A stretch of DNA of 7,552 bases from NCBI GenBank assembly GCA_003561835.1, contig PWVN01000074.1:1-7552 (forward strand). The letters are read 5' to 3'. Origin of the DNA: Syntrophomonadaceae bacterium (GTDB lineage: Bacteria; Bacillota; Dethiobacteria; PWVN01). Shown piece after piece: positions 1-6,805 of the stretch (positions within the stretch are counted from its first letter, which is position 1; each line of letters opens with the position of its first letter). The position numbers were made by a program, and so were the translations under genes. The notes below the pieces were generated by a model. The model had not been told where the DNA came from and ran no database searches. It saw only the letters and a program-made list of their open reading frames with translations.

Positions 1-11
1 CATTGTGTTGC

Positions 12-40
12 TTGTTTTTTCCCGATAAAAAGTGTAAAAT
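12..40 (+). promoter_or_regulatory. putative sigma-A promoter for the addB-addA unit
   Basis: A -35-like TTGTTT (12-17) is followed after exactly 17 bases by a -10-like TAAAAT (35-40), which matches the TATAAT consensus at five of six positions; the -35 matches at three of six but keeps TTG. It lies in AT-rich DNA just upstream of the first large gene and would give a leader of roughly 115 bases. No operator or SOS (LexA-type) palindrome was recognised near it. The call rests on consensus matching alone, in DNA where AT-rich boxes arise easily by chance. Confidence 0.4.
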
Positions 41-54
41 ATTTCTAAGATAAC

Positions 55-78
55 AGAAAAATCTATAGAAAAATCGGT
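55..78 (+). repeat. two-copy 12-base tandem repeat in the leader
   Basis: The nonamer AGAAAAATC occurs at 55-63 and again at 67-75, so two units of 12 bases stand head to tail (AGAAAAATCTAT, then AGAAAAATCGGT). It lies downstream of the putative -10 box and would fall in the transcribed leader. It may be a simple AT-rich duplication; no binding protein is recognised. Confidence 0.45.
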
Positions 79-83
79 TATTA

Positions 84-121
84 CCTGTAATCTCACCCAC
101 CCTGCAAGGGGGTTTTACAGG
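84..121 (+). promoter_or_regulatory. leader stem-loop upstream of addB-like gene
   Basis: CCTGTAA (84-90) and TTACAGG (115-121) are perfect 7-base complements. Inside them, the C-rich stretch 96-102 faces the G-run 108-112 and can add several G-C pairs around a small TGCAA loop (103-107). The structure ends about 25 bases before the ribosome binding site. It is not a clear terminator, because the bases after it are GGAAAAAG rather than a T-run, although four T's (113-116) directly follow the G-run inside the 3' arm. It could be a leader-RNA stabiliser, an attenuator, or the weak terminator of a gene left of the window. Confidence 0.4.
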
Positions 122-146
122 GAAAAAGTACACAACAATTGCATGC

Positions 147-155
147 GGCGGTGAT
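147..155 (+). promoter_or_regulatory. ribosome binding site fixing the GTG start at 161
   Basis: GGCGGTGAT matches the extended Shine-Dalgarno sequence GGAGGTGAT with one mismatch and lies 5-8 bases before the GTG at 161. A TAA codon at 158-160, in frame and directly abutting the GTG, rules out any longer start, so GTG at 161 is the earliest possible initiation codon and has good spacing. Confidence 0.75.
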
Positions 156-160
156 TTTAA

Positions 161-3100
161 GTGACAGAAAAAGCAGTCTATCAAGCAGCAGCCTGGCCTG
201 ATTTTCACCGGCACCGGGGGGACTGGCTGGGTTCGGCACCCTGCACCGTGATCCTTCCGGAATACGAAGATAAAGACCACGTGGCTCGGGCCTTTCCCTA
301 CCTGCCGGGCCGGGCGGCCACGATACCGGAGCTCCTCTCCTCTTACAGCAGGTCCCGCACGGGACGGGGCCTGGTCTCCCCCTCCCTGGTGGAAACCATC
401 CTCAACCTCATCCTCACCGACAGCCGGGTCCCCTATCTGAAGATGGAAAAATTCCGGCACAGCTATGTCCGGGCCCTGGCCGACTTCTTTACCCACTTCC
501 GCGGCACCACCCTGGAGGACCTGGGACAGGCCCTTGAGGGGCTTAGGGGAGACGGCCTCTCCTTCAAGGAACGGGATCTGATCAAAATCTACCGGGAGTA
601 TGAGAGAAGGCTGCCCGGCTACGGCCATGACTTGCGGAGCGGCCTTAAGGCCTTTCTGCAGGAGGCGGAAGAGGGCGGCATGCACCAATGCCTGGGCCTG
701 CAAGGGGGGGAGAGGGTCGTCTTTCTCGGGTTTCACTATTTCACCCCGGTGGAAGCAGCCTTTATCCGGCATGTGTTTGCCTCCCTGCCCCGGGCGAGCC
801 TTCTTCTCCTTCAGGAGGAGAAGGCCTCGGAGCAGGCTATGCGCATCGGGAGGACGGCTGCGCCCCTGCTGGAGGCCTTGAAGGGCCAGGGCACGCCTCA
901 CCACCGGCTGCCCTCCCAGTCCTCCCCTTATTTCACCGCCCTGGCCAACCATCTCTTCGGCCCGGGGGCGGGAGCCGCTGCCCCTGCGGAAGGGCAGAAG
1001 GGCCGGGTGTACATCACGACGGCCAACAGTCGGCACCAGGAAGTGGTCTCCATCGCCCGCCGCATCCGGGAACTGGCGGCGGCGGGGACTCCCCTTGGAG
1101 AAGTGCGGTTGGTGGCCCCCGCCTATGACCTCTACACCCTCATCGTCGGGGAGGTGTTCCCCGAGTACGGCCTGCCCTACACCCCGGACCTGGGCCTTCC
1201 CCTCCTGCGCTTCCCTCTGGCCCGGGTTATCCGGCAGCTGGTCAGCCAGGGAGTAAATGCCAACCCCTTCCCTGCACGAGAAAAGATCCTATCCTCTCCC
1301 TATGTCCGCTTCCGGGAGGAAGTGACCCCCGAAAAGCTGGTGGCTTACCAGGCCTCCTGCGGTGTAGAAATGCTGGGGGAAGAAGGGCTGGCCCGGATCA
1401 AACCCGGCCAATACAGCCTGGATTTCGCCTACCTGAAGACGCTGCGCCGGGAGTCCTACCTGGCGGTGAATCCCCTGCCGGGCGTACCGCCCCTGGAGGT
1501 GGCCAAACGCTACCTGAAGGGGTTCTTCGGGGAAGACCCGGGGGATCTGGAGGCACAACTGGCCCGCTGCTTGCTCCAGTCCTACCTGGCTCAGCGGGCG
1601 GAGGCGGCCCTCACCTGCTGGCCGGCACGGCTTAAGGAGGAAGATTTTGTCAGGATTCTGCGGAGGCTTTTGCAGCGCTTCGAGGTTGGGGAAAACCTCA
1701 GGGGAGATACCGGGACCGGAGTAGGGCCAAGGGATGCAGTCATCCTGAAGCGGGTGCAGCACCTCCTGGGGGAGATGCAGCTGTTTCCCTCTGCCGGGTT
1801 GCCCGGAGGGGCCCCGTCCTTCCCGGAACTGGCCCGGCATTTTTCCCGCCTGCTGGAGGAGGCCTTCCTGAAGGAGGACACCGGCAGGGAAGCGGGGGTT
1901 AGGGTCCAGCCTGCAGGTTGGGGGCAGTACGAACCCTGGCAGCACACCTTTGTCTGCGGCCTGGTGGACGGGGAGTTCCCTGCCGTGGAAGAGTTCAATT
2001 TTCTCGAGCCCAAGAGGGACGGGCTGGCCCTGGGCCAGAGCTGCACCCGGGTGGACCACGGGCGAAAGGATTTTTACCACCTGGTCCGTTCCACCACAGG
2101 TACCCTGTATTTAAGCCGCCCCCTCTCGGATAACGGTAAGAGGCTGGCTGCATCGCCCTTTATCCGGGAAGTGGAGAAATGCCTGCCGGGGGGAGGGGCA
2201 GGGAGCCTGGAGGATAAGGGGGCCGGTGGTGAGGCGGGTCTGTACAGCCTCAGGGAGAAGCTGTCCTTCATAGGCAGGAAGGTGGACCGGGATTACCTGC
2301 AGGCAGCCCCCCTCCTGAAGGAACTCCGGGAGGCGGACCCGGAATACCAGGACCATATCCTGGAAGTCCTGCGCTATGACGGGTTGACCCTGGGCTCCCG
2401 CTTTTCCGAGTATGACGGGCTCTTTTCCCCGGGGCAGAGGGTTTTTCCTGCCCGGGAGCTGCTGGCGGCGGAAATCCGGAAGATGCGGTTCACCCCCCAG
2501 GACCTGGAGCGCTACGCCGCCTGTCCCCTGCGCTACTTCTTTGATGATATCCTTCACCTGCGGCAGAGGCCGGATTATAACCCGGACACCACGGAGGCCG
2601 GGGTTCTGGTCAGGGCCCTCCTGCAGGGATACACGGAGGCGGCCTGCCGGGCCGGGGGAGTGCCGGCCGATGCGGAAGACCGCTTCCTGGAGTCAGTGGC
2701 GGCCCATCAGAAGGAGCAGGAAGAGCAGGGCCTGGATGCCTTCCAGACCCGCTTCCTGAAGAGCCTGGCTGCCGGCCTGGGGGAGGAAACCCCCAGGCGG
2801 CGGGGGCTCCTGAAGGCCTTCCTGCAGTATGAGGCGGAAGGCCCCGATTTTCTAACCCCCGTTAAGAGCTCCCTGAAGGGAGTGCTGGCGCCGGGCGGCG
2901 GCGAACTGGAGGTCCGGGTCCAGGTGGACCGGGTGGACCGGGCCGGCGAAACGGGAAAAGTCCTGGCTTTCCTGTACACCCTGGTCGGTGACGGGAACAC
3001 GGCCCGCATCAACCGGGGCCTGCGGTTCGACCTGCCTCTGGCCGCCCTCCTCTGCCGGCAGGCCTTTGAGGAGGGCACCCTGCCGGGGCCGGTGGCCGGG

Positions 3101-3481
3101 GCGGGGTACTATCAGGTGAAAACCGCCCGGAGCATCAGGCGAAGCGGTTACTTTGCCTCAAGCAGCATCCGGGCCAAGCGGAGGGACAGCACCTCTCCCC
3201 AGGTCCCGGTCTTTTCCGGCAGCCCTACGGGCTTCCTGGAGGAGGAGGAGTTTCTTGAGCCCCTGGAGCAGGTTCAGGCCCATATCCTGCGGCTGTACCG
3301 CCTCATGCAGCGGGGCGTCTTCCACCTGCCTCTCTGCTTCGCGGCGGAGCAAAGCTGCCGGAACTGTTCCTTCGGCCGGCTGTGCCGCAAGGACCAGCTG
3401 CGCCTGGAGAAAATGAGGAAGCTGCTGCAGGAGCAGGAGGCCGGGGAGGAAGAGTTCCACCTGGTCCGGGAAATTTTTTGA
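161..3481 (+). CDS. addB: AddB-like subunit of an AddAB-type helicase-nuclease, nuclease site apparently inactive
   Basis: The 1106-residue product is close to the usual ~1160 residues of Gram-positive AddB, which pairs with AddA in the cytoplasm to process DNA double-strand ends for RecA repair. The best evidence is the C-terminal domain. It has a FTPQDLERY.ACP entry motif with C788, then C1066-X2-C1069-X5-C1075, which together match the four-cysteine 4Fe-4S staple of AddB. The first acidic residue of the PD-(D/E)XK fold survives in VDRVDR (D923), but the usual DYK triplet is replaced by F937-L938-Y939. The conserved His of the preceding G-x-x-x-H helix is R818, and the Gln of the LQL-type helix is also lost. 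The N-terminus reaches the ILPE strand (31-34) without the GxxGSGKT Walker A loop common in AddB. An AddA-like gene follows 99 bases downstream. The family call is good by architecture and context; overall divergence is high, so it may be a paralogue of the housekeeping AddB. The inactivity is inferred. Confidence 0.8.
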   Translation: MTEKAVYQAAAWPDFHRHRGDWLGSAPCTVILPEYEDKDHVARAFPYLPGRAATIPELLSSYSRSRTGRGLVSPSLVETILNLILTDSRVPYLKMEKFRHSYVRALADFFTHFRGTTLEDLGQALEGLRGDGLSFKERDLIKIYREYERRLPGYGHDLRSGLKAFLQEAEEGGMHQCLGLQGGERVVFLGFHYFTPVEAAFIRHVFASLPRASLLLLQEEKASEQAMRIGRTAAPLLEALKGQGTPHHRLPSQSSPYFTALANHLFGPGAGAAAPAEGQKGRVYITTANSRHQEVVSIARRIRELAAAGTPLGEVRLVAPAYDLYTLIVGEVFPEYGLPYTPDLGLPLLRFPLARVIRQLVSQGVNANPFPAREKILSSPYVRFREEVTPEKLVAYQASCGVEMLGEEGLARIKPGQYSLDFAYLKTLRRESYLAVNPLPGVPPLEVAKRYLKGFFGEDPGDLEAQLARCLLQSYLAQRAEAALTCWPARLKEEDFVRILRRLLQRFEVGENLRGDTGTGVGPRDAVILKRVQHLLGEMQLFPSAGLPGGAPSFPELARHFSRLLEEAFLKEDTGREAGVRVQPAGWGQYEPWQHTFVCGLVDGEFPAVEEFNFLEPKRDGLALGQSCTRVDHGRKDFYHLVRSTTGTLYLSRPLSDNGKRLAASPFIREVEKCLPGGGAGSLEDKGAGGEAGLYSLREKLSFIGRKVDRDYLQAAPLLKELREADPEYQDHILEVLRYDGLTLGSRFSEYDGLFSPGQRVFPARELLAAEIRKMRFTPQDLERYAACPLRYFFDDILHLRQRPDYNPDTTEAGVLVRALLQGYTEAACRAGGVPADAEDRFLESVAAHQKEQEEQGLDAFQTRFLKSLAAGLGEETPRRRGLLKAFLQYEAEGPDFLTPVKSSLKGVLAPGGGELEVRVQVDRVDRAGETGKVLAFLYTLVGDGNTARINRGLRFDLPLAALLCRQAFEEGTLPGPVAGAGYYQVKTARSIRRSGYFASSSIRAKRRDSTSPQVPVFSGSPTGFLEEEEFLEPLEQVQAHILRLYRLMQRGVFHLPLCFAAEQSCRNCSFGRLCRKDQLRLEKMRKLLQEQEAGEEEFHLVREIF

Positions 3482-3515
3482 GATTATGGAAATGGATGTC
3501 CGGGTTTCCAGGGCC

Positions 3516-3553
3516 CGGGCTTGAAGGGTCCCAATTGACCCAAGAACTGCCCG
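3516..3553 (+). other. imperfect hairpin between the two subunit genes
   Basis: In the 99-base gap, GGGTC (3526-3530) pairs with GACCC (3537-3541) around a CCAATT loop, and CGGGC (3516-3520) can pair with GCCCG (3549-3553) outside it, with unpaired bases between the two stems. No T-run follows, so it does not look like a terminator; both genes probably share a transcript. It could influence mRNA stability or relative subunit expression, or be a chance structure of GC-rich DNA. Confidence 0.25.
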
Positions 3554-3566
3554 AGAAGGCGGCAGC

Positions 3567-3572
3567 AAGGAG
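3567..3572 (+). promoter_or_regulatory. ribosome binding site of addA-like gene
   Basis: AAGGAG stands 8 bases before the ATG at 3581, an ideal Gram-positive Shine-Dalgarno and spacing. It supports this ATG as the start, a short distance ahead of the first helicase motif. Confidence 0.7.
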
Positions 3573-3580
3573 CGTGTCTG

Positions 3581-6500
3581 ATGGCCACCCGATTTTATCC
3601 CACCCTGCACCAGTATCTGGCAACGGATTACCGGCGGAACCTGGCCGTAACGGCCGGGGCCGGCACGGGCAAGACGGAAGTCCTGACCCGGAGGATCGTG
3701 AAGATCCTCTCCCGGGAGGGGCATTTTCTGGACCGGCTGCTGGTCTTAACCTTTACGGATAAGGCTGCGGTGGAGATGAAGGAGCGCATCTATGCTGCAG
3801 TGGAAGGGGAGCTGGAAAAGGGGGGAGAACCCCACTTCCAGAAGTTAAAGGATAACTTCTTCAACAATTACATCAGCACCTTCCACTCCTTTTGTGCGGC
3901 CCTCCTGCGGGAGTACCCCATCGAGGCCGATATCGACCCCTATTTCCGCGTGCTGGACGAGACGGAGAAGGTCTTTTTCCTGCGCCGCAGCATCAACCGC
4001 CTCCTCAAGGAGAGGGCCGCCCAGAAGGACCAGCGGGATATCCACGTTCTAAGCGAGGAGCTGACCCGGGGGGCCATCGCCGGCGCCATCTTCGATATCA
4101 TCCAGAAGCGGGAGGACCTGGGCCCCTGGCTGGAGGGCTTCGGCCGCCTGGAGTTCCCCGCTTACCTGGAGCGCCTGGAGAAGTACCGGGACTGCATCTT
4201 GAGGGAGATGGCCTGGAAGCTGTACCGGGGGAAAAGCCTGGATGTGTGCCTGGCGCAGCTCGAGGAACTTAAGGCCCGGGTTCCCCACGATTATACGGCT
4301 TTAAGCCGCAAGCGGGACATGCTCCTGGAGCTGCTCCCCGCTTTCTGCGAGGAACTGAAACCCGCTGCCGGGGGGAGCGTCGACGCCGCCAGGCTGGTGG
4401 AGCTGAAGGGGGATATTTTGTACAATGTCCGCCTTACCAAACCCTCCAGAGCCTGGGAGGGGCAGGCCTACCTGGACCTGAAAGGGGTCTTCCTGACCCT
4501 GCGCTACCTCCTCAGGGCCTTCAATATTGAGGAATTTGGCATCACCGTAAGCCATGAGGAGGGCGGTTTTGAGCTGCTTAAGGCCCTGGCCCGCCTGGCC
4601 CGGGAGGCCCTGGATGCCTACCAGGAGGATAAGGCCGCGGAGAACTACCTGGATTTCCAGGACCTGCAGCTGAAGGTCCTGGGGCTCCTTTCCTCCGAAA
4701 AGCACGGCCATGTCCTGGACGAGCTGCAGCAGCGGTTCCTCTATATCATGGTGGACGAATTCCAGGATACCAACGACCTCCAGTGGAACATCATCCGGAA
4801 AATTGCTGCCGATGACACAGAATCGGTGCTAAACCCCAAACTCTTCATCGTCGGGGATGAAAAACAGGCCATCTATGCCTTCCGGGGAGGGGATGTGAGC
4901 CTCTTTGCCCGGGTGCGGCAGGAACTGCAAAGGGCCAACCGCAGGGGCGGCCACCACCTGCAGCCCTTTGACCTGCAATTGGGAAGGGAAAGGGATTACC
5001 GGGAAGAGTTTTCCGAAAAAATTGCCGACCCGGAAAGGGCCCGGGGGGGAGAGATCGTCTTTTGCGACAACTTCCGTTCTGCGGGAGTGCCCATTAACTT
5101 CTTCAACCTGTTCTTTCAGGATTTGCTGTCCCGGGCAGTCTATGAGGACTATGAGGCCAGGCCCCAGAGGCTGGTGTGCGCCGGCAACAAAAGGGGAGGG
5201 AGCGTGGAGCTCCTGCTGGTGGACAAGGAGGACGCTAGCGGCGGGGGGCCGGAGGGAGAGCCCTCATCCCGGCAGGATGACCCCCAGGGCACCTCCAGGG
5301 AGGCAGCGGCGGAGATCAGCCAGCACTTCAAGGAAGCCTTGCTGATTGTGGAGAAAATCCAGGAAGTATTTCTGGGCGAGGAGGAGATATACCGCCATGT
5401 GCGGGACTGCGCCCAAAAGGGCAAGCCCGCCGTGGCCATCCTCTTGAACCGCAGGACCATGCTCAAGACCTACGAGGAGGCCCTGCGCCTGCACCGCATA
5501 GATTTTACCGTGGTCCGGGGCCGGGGGTTTTTTCAGCGCCAGGAAATTGTGGACCTGGGAAACCTGATCCAGCTGCTGACCCACCCGTCGGATGACAGGT
5601 CCCTGGTGGCCTTTTTGCGTTCCCCTGCCGGGCACCTTTCCGACGAGGGCATCTTTATGCTGTCCCGGCTGCCGGGGGGGCCTTCCTTCTTCGCCCGGCT
5701 GCTGGCTGCGGCCCGGGACCCGAAGGCCCTGGCGGAAGTAAACGTTTCTTCCCGGGACGCCCAGGCGGTGCAGAGGGCCGCCCGGAACCTGGAGAGGTGG
5801 CAGGGCCTGGCCGGGCGCCTGCCCCTGGTGGATTTTCTCAGGCTGCTGCTCCACGAAGGGGGCTACTATGGGAGCCTCAGCCGGGGTTCCCGGGGGGAGC
5901 AGGCCCTCTCCAATGTGGAAAAGCTGCTGGAAAGCGCCCGCCAGAAGGCCCTGGAGGAAGGGAGCGACCTGGAGGACTTCAGCGAATGGCTGCAGAACCG
6001 CATCGATTATATCGAGGAAGAGGGGGAAGCGGACATCGATATCAGCCTGGGTGGGGCGGTGCAGATCATGACGGTGCACCAGTCCAAAGGGCTGGAATTT
6101 CCCCTGGTTTTTGTGCCGGATATGGGGGCCTTCTTCAACCTGGGGGCCCGGGAGGCCATGCAAATGGGCCAGGTGCCCTTCACCCTGAAGGTTACCCCCG
6201 AGGGGTTTGAGCGGCAGGAGGCGGTGGAGATCGGGGTAAATGCCCCAAATCCCGAGGAAGAGTGGGAGTCGGAGCCCATTTTGAGCAAGCGCATCATCAA
6301 ACGGAGGCTCCGGGACAAGCTGATTGCCGAGAAGAAGAGGCTCTTTTACGTGGCCGCCACCCGGGCCATGGACCATCTGGTGCTGGTGGGCCATGCCGAT
6401 TTTTCCAGCCCGAGGGCGAGGGAGCGGATCACATACTCGCCTTTGGAGGAATTGACCAGCTGGATGGATTGGCTGAACCGCCTCCTGGATCTCTCCGGCC

Positions 6501-6640
6501 AGGCTGCCGGGACCAGGGGGGAAATAGTTTACGGAAACGGGGCGGGGGAGAAGATGCTGATCCCGTACCGAAAATTTTCCCAGGATTCGAAGTCTTTGGG
6601 CCGGGAGGAGGAATACCGGACCGAGTTCCCCCTGGGATAA
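3581..6640 (+). CDS. addA: AddA-like UvrD/Rep superfamily 1 helicase lacking the C-terminal nuclease domain
   Basis: This is a 1019-residue SF1A DNA helicase with every motor motif visible. They are Walker A AGAGTGKT (25-32), motif Ia LTFTDKAAVEMK (56-67), motif Ib with STFHSFCAALLREYP (from about 99), motif II VDEFQDT (391-397), motif III VGDEKQAIYAFRGGD (424-438), motif IV DNFRS (496-500), motif V MTVHQSKGLEFP (830-841) and motif VI RLFYVAATR (920-928). Ib and III are AddA/RecB-like, and the AddB-like gene upstream supports AddA. Known AddA proteins are about 1230 residues and end in a RecB-type nuclease (GxIDxx...DYK). This one ends 91 residues after motif VI and neither that tail nor the three downstream frames show such a motif. 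A charged stretch of roughly 55 residues between motifs III and IV looks longer than in standard AddA. The protein should hydrolyse ATP and move along single-stranded DNA as the motor of the pair, but cannot cut DNA by the usual site. A stand-alone UvrD-like helicase is the less likely alternative. Confidence 0.85.
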   Translation: MATRFYPTLHQYLATDYRRNLAVTAGAGTGKTEVLTRRIVKILSREGHFLDRLLVLTFTDKAAVEMKERIYAAVEGELEKGGEPHFQKLKDNFFNNYISTFHSFCAALLREYPIEADIDPYFRVLDETEKVFFLRRSINRLLKERAAQKDQRDIHVLSEELTRGAIAGAIFDIIQKREDLGPWLEGFGRLEFPAYLERLEKYRDCILREMAWKLYRGKSLDVCLAQLEELKARVPHDYTALSRKRDMLLELLPAFCEELKPAAGGSVDAARLVELKGDILYNVRLTKPSRAWEGQAYLDLKGVFLTLRYLLRAFNIEEFGITVSHEEGGFELLKALARLAREALDAYQEDKAAENYLDFQDLQLKVLGLLSSEKHGHVLDELQQRFLYIMVDEFQDTNDLQWNIIRKIAADDTESVLNPKLFIVGDEKQAIYAFRGGDVSLFARVRQELQRANRRGGHHLQPFDLQLGRERDYREEFSEKIADPERARGGEIVFCDNFRSAGVPINFFNLFFQDLLSRAVYEDYEARPQRLVCAGNKRGGSVELLLVDKEDASGGGPEGEPSSRQDDPQGTSREAAAEISQHFKEALLIVEKIQEVFLGEEEIYRHVRDCAQKGKPAVAILLNRRTMLKTYEEALRLHRIDFTVVRGRGFFQRQEIVDLGNLIQLLTHPSDDRSLVAFLRSPAGHLSDEGIFMLSRLPGGPSFFARLLAAARDPKALAEVNVSSRDAQAVQRAARNLERWQGLAGRLPLVDFLRLLLHEGGYYGSLSRGSRGEQALSNVEKLLESARQKALEEGSDLEDFSEWLQNRIDYIEEEGEADIDISLGGAVQIMTVHQSKGLEFPLVFVPDMGAFFNLGAREAMQMGQVPFTLKVTPEGFERQEAVEIGVNAPNPEEEWESEPILSKRIIKRRLRDKLIAEKKRLFYVAATRAMDHLVLVGHADFSSPRARERITYSPLEELTSWMDWLNRLLDLSGQAAGTRGEIVYGNGAGEKMLIPYRKFSQDSKSLGREEEYRTEFPLG

Positions 6641-6805
6641 ATAAAGAGGGTCAAAAGGGATTTATGTCTTGAAATTCCCAAACCCTATAGGGAGAAAAGC
6701 CATTGCAGTCGGCTTCAATATGCCTTATCCTTGTAGGTGAGCAAACTATGTGGAGAGGGGTATCCGGACAATGGTTCTGTTTTATTCAAATGGAGAAGGG
6801 GTGTA
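6641..6805. other. non-coding junction between addA-like gene and ugd
   Basis: No gene of normal size is seen. GC-rich coding DNA stops at the TAA at 6638-6640 and the following bases are visibly more AT-rich. No convincing intrinsic terminator for the helicase gene was found; the only palindrome is the 10-base CCCTATAGGG (6683-6692) without a T-run. A weak promoter-like pair, TTGCAG (6703-6708) and TATCCT (6726-6731) with 17-base spacing, could serve ugd but matches the consensus poorly. A 23-codon TTG-initiated reading frame (6669-6740) is present and unassigned. Confidence 0.6.
6792..6801 (+). promoter_or_regulatory. ribosome binding site of ugd, two possible starts
   Basis: The purine run GGAGAAGGGG precedes two in-frame ATG codons at 6806 and 6812. 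GGAG (6792-6795) is 10 bases from the first ATG, and AGGGG (6797-6801) is 10 bases from the second. Homologues of this enzyme begin directly with MKI, which favours 6812 slightly; the site itself does not decide between them. Confidence 0.55.

Noticed and set aside
1289..2080. Open frame of 263 codons on the minus strand within the addB-like gene
   Set aside because: It is antisense to a real gene, has no recognised motif or ribosome binding site, and shows the same GC-driven composition.
3516..3553. Intercistronic hairpin as a transcription terminator
   Set aside because: The stems are short and interrupted and no T-run follows; the downstream gene has a good ribosome binding site and no clear promoter of its own.
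5264..6394. Long open frame of 376 codons on the minus strand
   Set aside because: It is fully antisense to helicase motifs V and VI of the addA-like gene, its product is Pro/Gly/Leu/Gln-rich without a recognisable domain, and GC-rich codon bias on the real strand easily opens such frames.
6682..6695. CTATAGGGAGA resembling the core of a T7-type phage promoter
   Set aside because: Only the initiation end matches; the upstream recognition bases (about -17 to -6) do not, and there is no phage gene nearby.
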